DNA from: a virus
Virus record (IMG/VR): IMGVR_UViG_3300009154_000103
Coordinates: 1-40,863 of that record
Strand: one strand, 5' to 3'
Length of the DNA: 40,863 nt
Shown here: positions 31,530-39,491 of the stretch, piece after piece
Numbering within the stretch: the stretch's first letter is position 1
Layout of the letters: each line of letters opens with the position of its first letter
Notes under the pieces: generated by a model
The model's database searches: none
What the model saw: only the letters and a program-made list of their open reading frames with translations
Told to the model about the DNA's origin: nothing
Position numbers and translations under genes: made by a program

Positions 31530-33302
31530 CTATACTGCGCGCTTGTTACTTATCCGAGCGCTGGAACGTGCCGCTCCATTGCCTGTCATTGTGCTTAATA
31601 GTGTTTGTAATTCTGGTTTTGCTGGAGGTAATTGTGGAGCCGCACCTTGAGCGCCTCCTACTGGTGGTTCACCAGGAGCAGAGGGGACAGGTTGCTCAAC
31701 TGACTCTTCAGCACCAGCAGGAGGATTCTCAGGTTTGAACACATTCTCAATAGCATCTTCAATAGACATACCCTTTTTACGTGCAGTAATTACATCTGCA
31801 ATTTGTCGTACTAATGCAGATGGGTCTTGTCCTTGCATAGCCATTTGAGGAATTGCCTGACTCATCTGTTGAAGTGAACCAACAAGAGCCTCACGCATTT
31901 TTTCAATTTCAATCTTTTCTTGTTCTAGTGTTACGTTAACTCCAAATGGAAGTTCACGCATAGCCATATCTTTAGAGATAAGACCGCCACCTAACGCCTG
32001 AAGCATGAAAATAAGTCCCTGTGCTGGGTTAAGTCCTGCAAGCATTCCATATCGGACGTCTGCAGAATAATCACTCTTGATGTCTTTGCTTGGTAAGTAT
32101 GTAAGAACATACGGTGAACCAGCATCTACACCACGAATAGTCTTTTCAATATTATAAATCTGCTCATCAGTTTTAAAGCAGAGCGTGATTACATCACGTA
32201 GTGCTGCAGTAAGGATAGCCTGTGCTGATTTAATTTGAGTATCAAATGCACCAAGCAGCGCTTGTACACCCTGTCCAGTGACAATGCTTGCATTAACGTT
32301 ACCCGTACGAGATTCAGGATAACGAGCACCAACACGAAGTTCTTCATTAAGAATGTTCTGTTCAGTGAATGCACCTTGTGGCAGTGTAAGTTCAACTCGG
32401 CGTACTCCTGCTGGATTGTTTGTGCGGATAACCGCGTCTCCACCAAGTTGAAGTTCTTGTACATCTTGTGGCAAGACAATTGGTGCTTGTACTGACTTCT
32501 CTGCTGCTTCCATTGCAAGTAATGCAAATCGGTTGCGAAGCAACTGAATACCAAGTACATCATCAAACTGTCCACGCAACTCGCCATCTACAGATGGTCG
32601 CTTTGCAATAACAACATTCATTACACCAAGCGGATTAGACGCATGAGATAACAACATGTTGTTGCGGGATGGTAAATAAAGCACAGATTGGTCTTTGTCA
32701 TAGTAGCGAATCATCTCTACCATGCCATTGAGTTCTTGCTTATAGCCCATCTTGCCTAACAACTCATACTCATGTTCTGGGAACATAGCCACTAGTTCAC
32801 CTAGTGTCATTGAGTATCGTTTAGCAAAAGCAACGCAGCGTCCATAGCGGTCAAATTCGGGATAAGCCCCAACAGGATTTTCTAAGCGAATACGTGGCAA
32901 TTGCGCTTCATCATCCAGTTCAATAATAAACGGGAGGAAACCATATGTAATGTATGCATCTGCACCATTGTACATTTGTACTTGCAAATCAGAATGAATA
33001 AAGTAATTGGCTGCAATACGAGTACGTTTGTCAGCAAAGTTACGAGCACGGTCATTAGTCTGATTAGCAGCAGAACAATTGATAGCAGGCAGTGGAGCAA
33101 TAACTTCAGATAAATCGCGTGCAACAATGTCAATAAAGTTTGCTACTACGTTTTGGTCAATACCATCTGGAAAGAAGTTAGGATAGACCTGAGAGATTTT
33201 ACCCTGACGTACCATCTGTACATCACCATTGCGCTGGTCACGACCATGCGCTCGGTAGCGTAGCGTTTGAACGCGTGCGCCAATCTGGTCCATTGATAAC
33301 AT
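31530..33302 (-). CDS. Portal protein
   Basis: 590 aa. Helical and mixed segments in the order of phage portals: an N-terminal clip/wing with Y-P-N-F-F-P-D-G-I-D and Y-I-T-Y-G-F-L-P-F, the N-P-V-G-A-Y-P-E-F-D motif, a long stem helix around Q-L-L-R-N-R-F-A-L-L-A-M-E-A-A, and V-T-G-Q-G-V-Q-A-L-L-G-A. A Pro/Gly-rich tail follows (P-S-A-P-G-E-P-P-V-G-G). Size and place next to terminase fit. It forms the dodecameric ring through which DNA is packed. Confidence 0.82.
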   Translation of the reverse strand: MLSMDQIGARVQTLRYRAHGRDQRNGDVQMVRQGKISQVYPNFFPDGIDQNVVANFIDIVARDLSEVIAPLPAINCSAANQTNDRARNFADKRTRIAANYFIHSDLQVQMYNGADAYITYGFLPFIIELDDEAQLPRIRLENPVGAYPEFDRYGRCVAFAKRYSMTLGELVAMFPEHEYELLGKMGYKQELNGMVEMIRYYDKDQSVLYLPSRNNMLLSHASNPLGVMNVVIAKRPSVDGELRGQFDDVLGIQLLRNRFALLAMEAAEKSVQAPIVLPQDVQELQLGGDAVIRTNNPAGVRRVELTLPQGAFTEQNILNEELRVGARYPESRTGNVNASIVTGQGVQALLGAFDTQIKSAQAILTAALRDVITLCFKTDEQIYNIEKTIRGVDAGSPYVLTYLPSKDIKSDYSADVRYGMLAGLNPAQGLIFMLQALGGGLISKDMAMRELPFGVNVTLEQEKIEIEKMREALVGSLQQMSQAIPQMAMQGQDPSALVRQIADVITARKKGMSIEDAIENVFKPENPPAGAEESVEQPVPSAPGEPPVGGAQGAAPQLPPAKPELQTLLSTMTGNGAARSSARISNKRAV

Positions 33303-33333
33303 TATTGTCCTAACGAGTTAAAGGGAAAAATAT

Positions 33334-33582
33334 TTATTTAGCGTATTTTGAATTATGTTTTAAATCAGTATAGGTTTGCATTGAACCTTTGTAACTTGGT
33401 GCTTTAACGGTTACATTTGGGCTTACCTTTACGCTTCTGTTCAACCCAGTAAGAGGTGGAACTGATTCTTTGTACATTGAATTAACACTTGCTCCGTTTT
33501 TACCAGTAATTCCAGCACCAGTACGAACAATACCTTTTGCTGAAAAACCGCCACTTGCTGCTGTTGGGTTTTCTTTTGCCAT
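33334..33582 (-). CDS. Small basic protein between portal and terminase
   Basis: 82 aa. Gly/Ser/Lys-rich: G-G-F-S-A-K-G-I-V-R-T-G-A-G-I-T-G-K-N-G-A, later V-K-V-S-P-N-V-T-V-K-A-P-S-Y-K-G-S, ending H-N-S-K-Y-A-K. Preceded by AGGAAAA. Unrecognised; possibly disordered packaging or virion cofactor. Confidence 0.58.
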   Translation of the reverse strand: MAKENPTAASGGFSAKGIVRTGAGITGKNGASVNSMYKESVPPLTGLNRSVKVSPNVTVKAPSYKGSMQTYTDLKHNSKYAK

Positions 33583-33591
33583 TTTATTTTC

Positions 33592-35484
33592 CTATCCATA
33601 TTGTTCTTGCCATTGCTCTGCAAAGGCATCATCAAGGTTGACTGCGTATCTATTATCCATTTGTGCTCTAGTAGCCCAACGGTTAGTAAGGTACTGAGAT
33701 GTTCTGCTTGCTTGTTGCATTAGTTCGCGTATGCGAATAACTGCAAACCATAAAGCCATAACGGTATCTGTCTTGCCTCTAGTCTGAGGTTTCCAAGTTA
33801 ATAGTTGCTGAGTTAGAGCCTTTAGTCCTTCGCCACCTTCTGATGAGGGTAGTTCAATGACGTTATTGTTTTGGAACTTTCCATCACGCTCCGTACCAAA
33901 GAGGTTTGACATGGAGGCAACGCCGAAAGATGTGTCCCATTTGTTCTTGCCTGTAAAGTGAGCATCAAGTCGTACGCCGTGGACAGAGAGCCAGTTGCGT
34001 AGTTCGTCATCAAGGGCATAGGCTTTTTGGTGGGCATTAATTTCAACGCGAAACTCTTGCGGCTTATATTTAAGAACCAGTTCTTCAATTGTTGCTCTAA
34101 TCTTTTGTGGTGTTGGCTCCTCCATGTTGATAGAGTCCAACACATAAATCTTTCCATCAGCACGGTTGTAAGAACAAACCACAAATGCTGAGTTACCAGT
34201 CATAGCAGGGTCAAACCCAACTACAGTAAACGCTTCTACTTGTGGTGGGTGTCCCACTGCCCCTGCCCGTAGCGGACCTCTTTTTCGCATCCCGTTGGTG
34301 CTTCCCTGTAAGAGAACTGGTGGGAAGATTGAGTCTTCCATGATGTCTTCTTGTTGGTAGACGAGCGCCCAGGTTGAGGGTGTAACTTCGCTTCTTCGTC
34401 TGTTGAGGGTCTTGCCGTCCCACTTGGGGTAGTAGCCGTTTTCCTGAGGAGTCTCATTATCCCCATCCCACGGGACATCCGACTCTTTCCAAAGCGTAAC
34501 CCAGTCTTCTGGTTTTTCGCTATACTCCAGTACAGCAGGCATACCCATATAAGTAAATGGAGTTTTACCACCAGACCAGTGCTTCGGGTTACGAAGTTCT
34601 TTATATAAATCATTGGCTGCAATTCGTGTCCCTACGACTAGCAATTTACCGTTCTTACCCAAACGAGTAATAACTTCTTTCTGTAACCAGTCCAACTGCT
34701 TTTCCCACTCATGCGCGTTAGCGGTGGTAATACAGTCGTCCAGAATAATCAAGTCTGCGCGAGCGCCGTAAATCTGACCACCCATACCTAGTGCTTGAAT
34801 AGTTGGGTCTTTTTCAGATGAGTTACGCGCATCACCCCCAAGGTAGACTGTATCGGTACGCCAAGTATCTGCGTCCTGTTTCCAGCCGCCTTCTGGACCA
34901 TAAGCGGTCTGCAGTTTAAGCCAGCGTGGGTGGGACAATCGTTGCTTGATAGCGTATACGAACTCGCGTGCCTTAGTGATAGTCTTAGAAACCACAATGA
35001 TGCGGATATTAGGATTGAGGGCAATGCGGTAAGTTGGATAGTTCACCGTTACAACGGTGGACTTAGCGTGCTCAGGTGGCACGTTGATTAGGAGGCGGTT
35101 TCCTTCTCCTGGCTCATATATAATATTCTTGTGTTGCCATGATGGGTCGCGTCCCTCCAGAAGGTCAATCCAGTTCTGGTGGTGAGGGAAGACCGTCTGG
35201 TCAAAAAACATCTTGGAAAAATCCGCAAAGGGGATACTCTCCTTTTGGACACCCAGGGCATCAAAGGATTGTTTACTTCCTTCTTCCTTTGCCTCTTCTA
35301 GTGCCGCCGCAAAAAGTGGGTCTCTAACCATCCATTGTCGGATTGTGTCTGGCTTCTTGCCTATAGCAATCATAGCCGCCTGAGGGGAGACGCCCACCCT
35401 CACCTTATCTAAAACTTCAACCTTAGCCTTTGCCACACCCTTGGAGAGGTGGTGCTCATCCCCTGATTTAAAGCCTGACATCAT
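33592..35484 (-). CDS. Terminase large subunit with N-terminal HTH extension
   Basis: 630 aa. ATPase: Walker A-like V-P-P-E-H-A-K-S-T (135-143), Walker B D-L-I-I-L-D-D (244-250), and a coupling motif L-L-V-V-G-T-R. Nuclease: V-V-G-F-D-P-A-M-T (421-429) with later acidic residues. Residues 28-62 (V-R-V-G-V-S-P-Q-A-A-M then K-K-P-D-T-I-R-Q-W-M) resemble the helix-turn-helix of small terminases, and no separate small subunit is visible nearby, so recognition and motor may be one chain. ATG at 35484 or 35481 after AAGGGG. First gene of the late block. Confidence 0.88.
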   Translation of the reverse strand: MMSGFKSGDEHHLSKGVAKAKVEVLDKVRVGVSPQAAMIAIGKKPDTIRQWMVRDPLFAAALEEAKEEGSKQSFDALGVQKESIPFADFSKMFFDQTVFPHHQNWIDLLEGRDPSWQHKNIIYEPGEGNRLLINVPPEHAKSTVVTVNYPTYRIALNPNIRIIVVSKTITKAREFVYAIKQRLSHPRWLKLQTAYGPEGGWKQDADTWRTDTVYLGGDARNSSEKDPTIQALGMGGQIYGARADLIILDDCITTANAHEWEKQLDWLQKEVITRLGKNGKLLVVGTRIAANDLYKELRNPKHWSGGKTPFTYMGMPAVLEYSEKPEDWVTLWKESDVPWDGDNETPQENGYYPKWDGKTLNRRRSEVTPSTWALVYQQEDIMEDSIFPPVLLQGSTNGMRKRGPLRAGAVGHPPQVEAFTVVGFDPAMTGNSAFVVCSYNRADGKIYVLDSINMEEPTPQKIRATIEELVLKYKPQEFRVEINAHQKAYALDDELRNWLSVHGVRLDAHFTGKNKWDTSFGVASMSNLFGTERDGKFQNNNVIELPSSEGGEGLKALTQQLLTWKPQTRGKTDTVMALWFAVIRIRELMQQASRTSQYLTNRWATRAQMDNRYAVNLDDAFAEQWQEQYG

Positions 35485-35529
35485 TCATCCCCTTGCTGAA
35501 GGCAGACTTGTCCCGCCGTATAGAAGTAT

Positions 35530-35875
35530 ATCTGTACAACAGTCTGTCACAGTATGAGGAAGGCTATAAAAAGACTTCCGAATATATTTTACTGTACATA
35601 TATATTAATCCGTTCAAACTGCTAAAACGAACTATTGGGTTCTAAATAGATATAAAAGTCCTGTTCAGACTGTATCCCCAGTCACTATATACAGAAATAT
35701 TTATAGACAGAGATACCAACAGTATCAGGCAGACAGATTAAAACAGTCTGGGTCAAGCCCAGACATGTTCTAATCTGTACAGACTGTCACTACTGGACGT
35801 AGTCTGCGTAGAGATACTGTCTGTCGGGCTGTCGCCCACTATAGGATTTATGTCAGACTGAAGGGCAGTCTGTTT
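35530..35875. repeat. Repeat-rich AT-rich control region (candidate origin/operators)
   Basis: Gene-free. CAGTCTG occurs at 35540-35546, 35744-35750 and 35866-35872; its reverse complement CAGACTG at 35666-35672, 35780-35786 and 35854-35860. TGTACA palindromes lie at 35533-35538, 35593-35598 and 35776-35781. A longer element, TCTGTACA then CTGTCAC, appears at 35531-35550 and 35774-35790. Perfect hairpins: GTCTGGG/CCCAGAC (35746-35764) and CAGACTG/CAGTCTG (35854-35872). An A/T-rich stretch (about 35570-35700) lies between. Iterons of an origin or operators for the divergent promoters would fit. Confidence 0.55.
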
Positions 35876-35889
35876 AAATCTATTTACTG

Positions 35890-36570
35890 ATGCCGAACAG
35901 GTTCTTCATTCGGCTTCCTATGAACAGCGTCTGCAAGCAGTTCTGTTCAGCCTCGGCGTCTGCATCTCACAATGTCGGGCGTCTGCCCGCATCGCTAAGC
36001 AGGTCCTCGCTACGCTCGGCGTCTGCACGCGTATGCTCAGCAGGTCCCTCATTGTTCGCTAGCAGGTCCTCGGTCCGCTGGCTGGCGGAAGGAAGCCTCA
36101 TTCATAACCAAGCAGTTCTTTGCCGACCTTGCAAGCAAGGAGCAAAGCGTCTGCTGTTCTCTGCATTTGACTATCCCATATCACATGGGAAAGACAAAGC
36201 GTCAGTGGCTAATGTGTATGTTATTCCGCTTAGCCAATACACAGCAGTCGCTCGTCTTTGGGACTCGCGCCTGCCTGTCTAAGCGGGTTGTGTTCGCTCC
36301 AAGCGTTACGGTGCACAGCCCCTCCACGCAATGCGCTCACCTAACACCACACACAGTCGGACGCACGCCACGGCTTTCGCTGGCTATCGCCACTATTGCT
36401 CAAGCCTACACTCGTAGCCTACCTCGCTCTGGCTCGGCTTAACGGCTACTCGCAAGCGTGCTGAACCTTACACCGCGCTGTCAAATCGGCATCAGCCGAT
36501 TGTCGCCCTAGACGTCTGGCTTTTCGCCAGACAGGGCAAGAGTGACAGCGGGATGTCGCGGTATCCCGAC
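35890..36570. ncRNA. GC-rich structured non-coding island (candidate large RNA or DNA structure)
   Basis: About 680 bases without a credible gene, visibly richer in G+C than the genes. It holds many perfect inverted repeats: GCCGAA/TTCGGC (35892-35914), TGAACAG/CTGTTCA (35921-35949), CGGGC/GCCCG (35976-35989), TCCCAT/ATGGGA (36174-36190), TGGCTAA/TTAGCCA (36206-36236), TGTGTAT/ATACACA (36213-36243), CCGCTTAG/CTAAGCGG (36226-36286), GTAGCC/GGCTAC (36414-36449), and a branched 3' domain closed by CGCTGTCA/TGACAGCG (36476-36550). AGCAGGTCC repeats three times (35998, 36039, 36061) and GCGTCTGC five times. RNA class and strand are undecided. Confidence 0.5.
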
Positions 36571-36608
36571 AGTATGTGCTGTTGATTTAACTACTGAAAG
36601 GCTTAAAG

Positions 36609-37010
36609 ATGAACGAAGTAACATACACACAGGAAGACTCACTCACAATCAGCAACGTCTGTCCTGAGTGCATAGCACAAGAGCAACTCTGCACAGAGTG
36701 CGTAGAGTTGGCAGACGCCCGCCTCACTGACTCCGTGTATGAGTCGGCGTCTGAAGGGAACCTTATGTACAAGTCCCAATGGCTTGTAGATACAGAGCCA
36801 AGCGGACACGACTGGACAGATAGAGAAGGTGAGTTCAAACTCCCTATCGTACTACTACAGGACGGCGGTGAACTTGATAACATCTGGTCGCTTGATGACT
36901 ATACACAGTCACAGCGTGAAGTTATATGCCCAAGTTGCCACCTTACTACACCTAAGATGTTCAACCAGTGTCAATCATGCGACACAGTACTAGAACATAA
37001 CGTTCGGTAA
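36609..37010 (+). CDS. Zinc-ribbon protein with four CxxC pairs
   Basis: 133 aa. C-P-E-C (18-21) and C-T-E-C (28-31) near the start, C-P-S-C and C-Q-S-C near the end: two zinc sites flanking an acidic middle with W-L-V-D-T-E-P-S-G-H-D-W. First gene of the rightward block, right after the structured island; GAAAGG precedes the ATG. An early regulator or RNA/DNA-binding role is plausible. No family recognised. Confidence 0.68.
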   Translation: MNEVTYTQEDSLTISNVCPECIAQEQLCTECVELADARLTDSVYESASEGNLMYKSQWLVDTEPSGHDWTDREGEFKLPIVLLQDGGELDNIWSLDDYTQSQREVICPSCHLTTPKMFNQCQSCDTVLEHNVR

Positions 37011-37024
37011 GTAAGAACGTTACA

Positions 37025-37054
37025 GGTAGCCCTGTTGCCTACGGCAGGGCTACC
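37025..37054 (+). terminator. Strong hairpin after the zinc-ribbon gene
   Basis: GGTAGCCCTG (37025-37034) pairs perfectly with CAGGGCTACC (37045-37054), a 10-bp stem with a 10-base loop. Only TTCC follows, so termination may be partial; it may instead stabilise the upstream message 3' end. Confidence 0.55.
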
Positions 37055-37092
37055 TTCCACATAAAAACTAACTAATAAACAAGGAGAAACAA

Positions 37093-37440
37093 ATGGAAAT
37101 ACAGAACACAGTAACGATTACAGGTACACTAAAGAACATCCGTACATTCACAGGTTCTAGAGGTACACTCGCAACAGGTTGGCTTGACCAACGTAACATC
37201 TCACGTATATCAGATGGAACAATGGACAGAATGGTATACGTAGCAGGTATCAATATCGTAGCGTTAGATGACTCTACAGTTGGTGACCTAGTAGACCTTG
37301 ACAAAGCACGTCAAGGTAATGAACATACCCAACACGTGACTCTTAAGGGTCGCTTGATTACTCGCTTTGACCGCCGTGACATTCCAGAAAAGCGTGCACC
37401 ACAATTGCAGTTAGAAGTACTTGAGGTAAGCACAAACTAA
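37093..37440 (+). CDS. OB-fold, single-stranded-DNA-binding-like protein
   Basis: 115 aa. Strand pattern of an OB fold: N-T-V-T-I-T-G-T-L-K-N-I-R-T-F, T-L-A-T-G-W-L, R-M-V-Y-V-A-G-I-N-I-V-A-L, then H-V-T-L-K-G-R-L-I-T-R-F and Q-L-Q-L-E-V-L-E-V. The G-x-L...Y-V-A-G...G-R-L order matches short phage SSB-like proteins, without the acidic tail of bacterial SSB. AAGGAG precedes the start and a terminator follows, so it may be expressed as a unit of its own. OB fold fairly sure, SSB role inferred. Confidence 0.6.
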   Translation: MEIQNTVTITGTLKNIRTFTGSRGTLATGWLDQRNISRISDGTMDRMVYVAGINIVALDDSTVGDLVDLDKARQGNEHTQHVTLKGRLITRFDRRDIPEKRAPQLQLEVLEVSTN

Positions 37441-37446
37441 AAAACA

Positions 37447-37488
37447 GGAGGGTGGGTGGCTAAGACAGCACTCACTCTCCCTTTTTTT
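37447..37488 (+). terminator. Rho-independent terminator after the SSB-like gene
   Basis: GGAGGGTGGGTG (37447-37458) pairs with CACTCACTCTCC (37469-37480) using two G-U pairs, loop of ten bases, followed by C and seven T (37482-37488). A classic intrinsic terminator on the rightward strand. Confidence 0.85.
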
Positions 37489-37564
37489 ATTGTGCGGGGG
37501 CTTAAGGTAATCAAAAGCAACGGACAAGTCATCAACAATTTATCTACTACACAAGGAGAGCCAC

Positions 37565-37744
37565 ATGTTTTTATCTATGTTTGATATACTCAGCATCAGT
37601 ATCGCACTAGTTGCCAGTATATTACTAATCAGTATCACAATCTATGCCAACCATACACTGCTCCATGAAAACAGAATATTACGGAGCAGAATCAGGCGTC
37701 AGTCTGAGCAGTGCCGCAACTACCACAGTCCACGTCCTTTCTAA
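37565..37744 (+). CDS. Small single-pass membrane protein
   Basis: 59 aa. One long hydrophobic helix (about 5-28: I-L-S-I-S-I-A-L-V-A-S-I-L-L-I-S-I-T-I-Y) followed by a basic cytoplasmic tail (R-I-L-R-S-R-I-R-R-Q). AAGGAGAGCC precedes the ATG. The stop overlaps the next start (TAATG). Function unknown. Confidence 0.6.
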   Translation: MFLSMFDILSISIALVASILLISITIYANHTLLHENRILRSRIRRQSEQCRNYHSPRPF

Positions 37745-37902
37745 TGGACGGGTATAAGTTCAGAACAAAACTTGCACGTATAGCACCAGACTATGCTATA
37801 GATGTAGATAATAGTGGACAACTAATTATCTACACTAACCTAATGGAAACAGATGATGACCAATACATACCATGGAAAGAAAAGGGAGAGAGTAATGAGT
37901 AA
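37744..37902 (+). CDS. Small hypothetical protein
   Basis: 52 aa from ATG 37744 (TAATG). An open extension to 37711 has no ribosome site. Short basic start (Y-K-F-R-T-K-L-A-R-I), then acidic/beta (I-D-V-D-N-S-G-Q-L-I-I-Y) and an acidic, Lys-containing tail. Unrecognised. Confidence 0.58.
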   Translation: MDGYKFRTKLARIAPDYAIDVDNSGQLIIYTNLMETDDDQYIPWKEKGESNE

Positions 37903-38089
37903 GTATCAAATAGAAGTACAACTAGTAGGACATGATGGCAATGCGTTTGCCATTATGAGCAGAGTATCAAACGCACTTAAAGAAGCAGGCGCAAGCAAAG
38001 AAGAACTAGACCAGTACATGAAAGAGTCCATGTCTGGTGACTATGACAATCTAATCCGAGTAGCAACTGAATGGGTAGAGGTAGCATAA
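37895..38089 (+). CDS. Conserved small phage protein (GHDGNAFAI family)
   Basis: 64 aa from ATG 37895 with GGGAGAG upstream. V-Q-L-V-G-H-D-G-N-A-F-A-I-M, then A-L-K-E-A-G-A-S-K-E-E-L-D, then S-G-D-Y-D-N-L and a C-terminal W-V-E-V. The same small family is frequent in phage and plasmid genomes; its function is unknown. Single alpha/beta domain. TAATG overlap with the DUF4192-like gene. Confidence 0.7.
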   Translation: MSKYQIEVQLVGHDGNAFAIMSRVSNALKEAGASKEELDQYMKESMSGDYDNLIRVATEWVEVA

Positions 38090-38586
38090 TGACACTAACA
38101 ATGACAATAAACGACCATCTCGTAGAGTTGGGTTCGCTAGTAGACAATCAAGAACAATCTGTCCAACGTGTAGGCGCAAGACTAGTTGATGAATACTTTG
38201 CATCAAACTCAGCCGAGCAAAGTGATGAAGTACTAGTCAACGTACTGTACTATCTAACAGATATACAAGTACGTGACTATGCATTAGGCTTACTTAATCC
38301 AACAGACCCAGTCCCATTTATAACTGGACTTAACCGTTTAATTGAAGTAGCGCCTACTGATACAGTATATATCAGCGGACCAGCCGCACTACTAGCAGCA
38401 CTGCAATATGAGATGGGTGATACAGCAGATGCATTCCTTACACTAAGCAATGCACAAAACGGTTACTCACTAGCCATGTTGTTGTATCGTGTGTTTAAAG
38501 CAGGCTGGACACCATCAGGGTTTGCTAAGTTGCGTGCTGAACTACACCCTAAGGTAGTAGCAGGTATTTATGGAGAAGAAAAATAA
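38089..38586 (+). CDS. DUF4192-like protein, copy B
   Basis: 165 aa, aligned end to end with copy A (602-1102): both have N-D-x-L-V-E-L-G, V-Q-R-V-G-A-x-L-x-D, Y-Y-L-T-D-I-Q-V-R-D, I-S-G-P-A, G-x-T-A-D-A-F-L-x-L-S-N-A-Q and L-H-P-K-V. Diverged at many non-synonymous places, so the duplication is old or both copies are selected apart. The ATG at 38089 matches the copy A start. Confidence 0.72.
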   Translation: MTLTMTINDHLVELGSLVDNQEQSVQRVGARLVDEYFASNSAEQSDEVLVNVLYYLTDIQVRDYALGLLNPTDPVPFITGLNRLIEVAPTDTVYISGPAALLAALQYEMGDTADAFLTLSNAQNGYSLAMLLYRVFKAGWTPSGFAKLRAELHPKVVAGIYGEEK

Positions 38587-38588
38587 AC

Positions 38589-38822
38589 ATGCACAGCAGA
38601 CTAACTAAACCCAAAGTATCAGAAGTAAAAGCATGGATATATGCTTCAGACTTAGGCAATAAAATTGTAGAAATATATTATGCTGATATTGATGATGCAT
38701 TCATGAAGGCTATACCTTTAGTCAAAGGTTATAGAACTAAATACTTTTATGGTGAAACAGCATGGTCGGATAGCCAAATGTATGCCCGTGATATCTATAC
38801 TGCAGTAGTATACAAATCATGA
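38589..38822 (+). CDS. Hypothetical protein
   Basis: 77 aa. Basic start (H-S-R-L-T-K-P-K-V), then K-I-V-E-I-Y-Y-A-D-I-D-D-A-F and a C-terminal Y-A-R-D-I-Y-T-A-V-V-Y. Alternating strand/helix pattern, perhaps a small alpha/beta fold. Four-base overlap with the next gene. Unrecognised. Confidence 0.6.
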   Translation: MHSRLTKPKVSEVKAWIYASDLGNKIVEIYYADIDDAFMKAIPLVKGYRTKYFYGETAWSDSQMYARDIYTAVVYKS

Positions 38823-39079
38823 CTACTAGCAAAGACATACTTAATGTATGTGGAGTGGAAGTAACAAACGAAGAAACTTTAGGGTGGAAACGCACCATGA
38901 TAATTAGAGATGCAAATGGCACAGAATACAAAGCATTACTTATCTGGGATACCTATGATGGCTATGAGTTCATACCATTAAACATTGTACCAATATCTAA
39001 TGGTATGATTGACCTTATGCAACAGGATGACTTTGAACCTATGCTAGATGAACTAACTTTTGAATGGAACAAATCATGA
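38819..39079 (+). CDS. Hypothetical protein
   Basis: 86 aa, acidic, beta-rich: I-L-N-V-C-G-V-E-V, R-T-M-I-I-R-D-A-N-G-T-E-Y-K-A-L-L-I-W-D and an acidic C-terminus. Starts inside the previous stop (ATGA) and ends in a 4-base overlap with the next gene. Unrecognised. Confidence 0.6.
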   Translation: MTTSKDILNVCGVEVTNEETLGWKRTMIIRDANGTEYKALLIWDTYDGYEFIPLNIVPISNGMIDLMQQDDFEPMLDELTFEWNKS

Positions 39080-39240
39080 CAAAAGTAAAGTACAAGCCGT
39101 ATACTATATCTGAACTTGTAGACACCATCTATGAGGACAACCTTAATCACTTTGAGTTCCACGAAAACATAGATGGTACTGATTGTGACTGTCATATACA
39201 CACGACAATAAAAACTATTGTCCAATATTGGGGAGAGTAA
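39076..39240 (+). CDS. Small Cys/His-containing protein
   Basis: 54 aa. Y-K-P-Y-T-I-S-E-L-V-D-T-I-Y, then F-E-F-H-E-N-I-D-G-T-D-C-D-C-H-I-H; C-x-C-H-x-H could bind metal. Ends with T-I-V-Q-Y-W-G-E. Coupled on both sides (ATGA, TAATG). Unrecognised. Confidence 0.58.
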   Translation: MTKVKYKPYTISELVDTIYEDNLNHFEFHENIDGTDCDCHIHTTIKTIVQYWGE

Positions 39241-39491
39241 TGCCAAAGATAAGCACAGACGTATTGTTTATGGCTGACCATTTTGTAATGGTAACTACAG
39301 TTATAACAGACTACAGCCCTGACTCACGTGATGTAGAAAATGCAGCATGGAAACGATTGGCTGATGAATATGGTGATGAATGGGTAAGCATGACCAATCG
39401 GTTCATCAAACAAGTATCTATTGAAGTCATTGAAGAGTCAGGTATACCTGCACCTGGTGACCCAGAAGATGCAGGTATTGACCGTGACTGA
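39240..39491 (+). CDS. Hypothetical protein
   Basis: 83 aa from ATG 39240 (TAATG). Beta start (D-V-L-F-M-A-D-H-F-V-M-V-T-T-V-I-T), a helix A-A-W-K-R-L-A-D-E-Y-G-D-E-W, and an acidic end. A small alpha/beta protein. Unrecognised. An extension to 39228 lies inside the previous gene. Confidence 0.6.
   Translation: MPKISTDVLFMADHFVMVTTVITDYSPDSRDVENAAWKRLADEYGDEWVSMTNRFIKQVSIEVIEESGIPAPGDPEDAGIDRD

Noticed and set aside
35832-35851. CACTATAGG sequence resembling a T7-type promoter core
   Set aside because: No phage RNA polymerase gene is present, the upstream half does not match, and only one copy exists.
35890-36282. 130-aa open frame in the structured island
   Set aside because: Ser/Ala/Arg-rich reading without domain pattern, no ribosome site, and its codons follow the inverted repeats; better explained as structured non-coding sequence.
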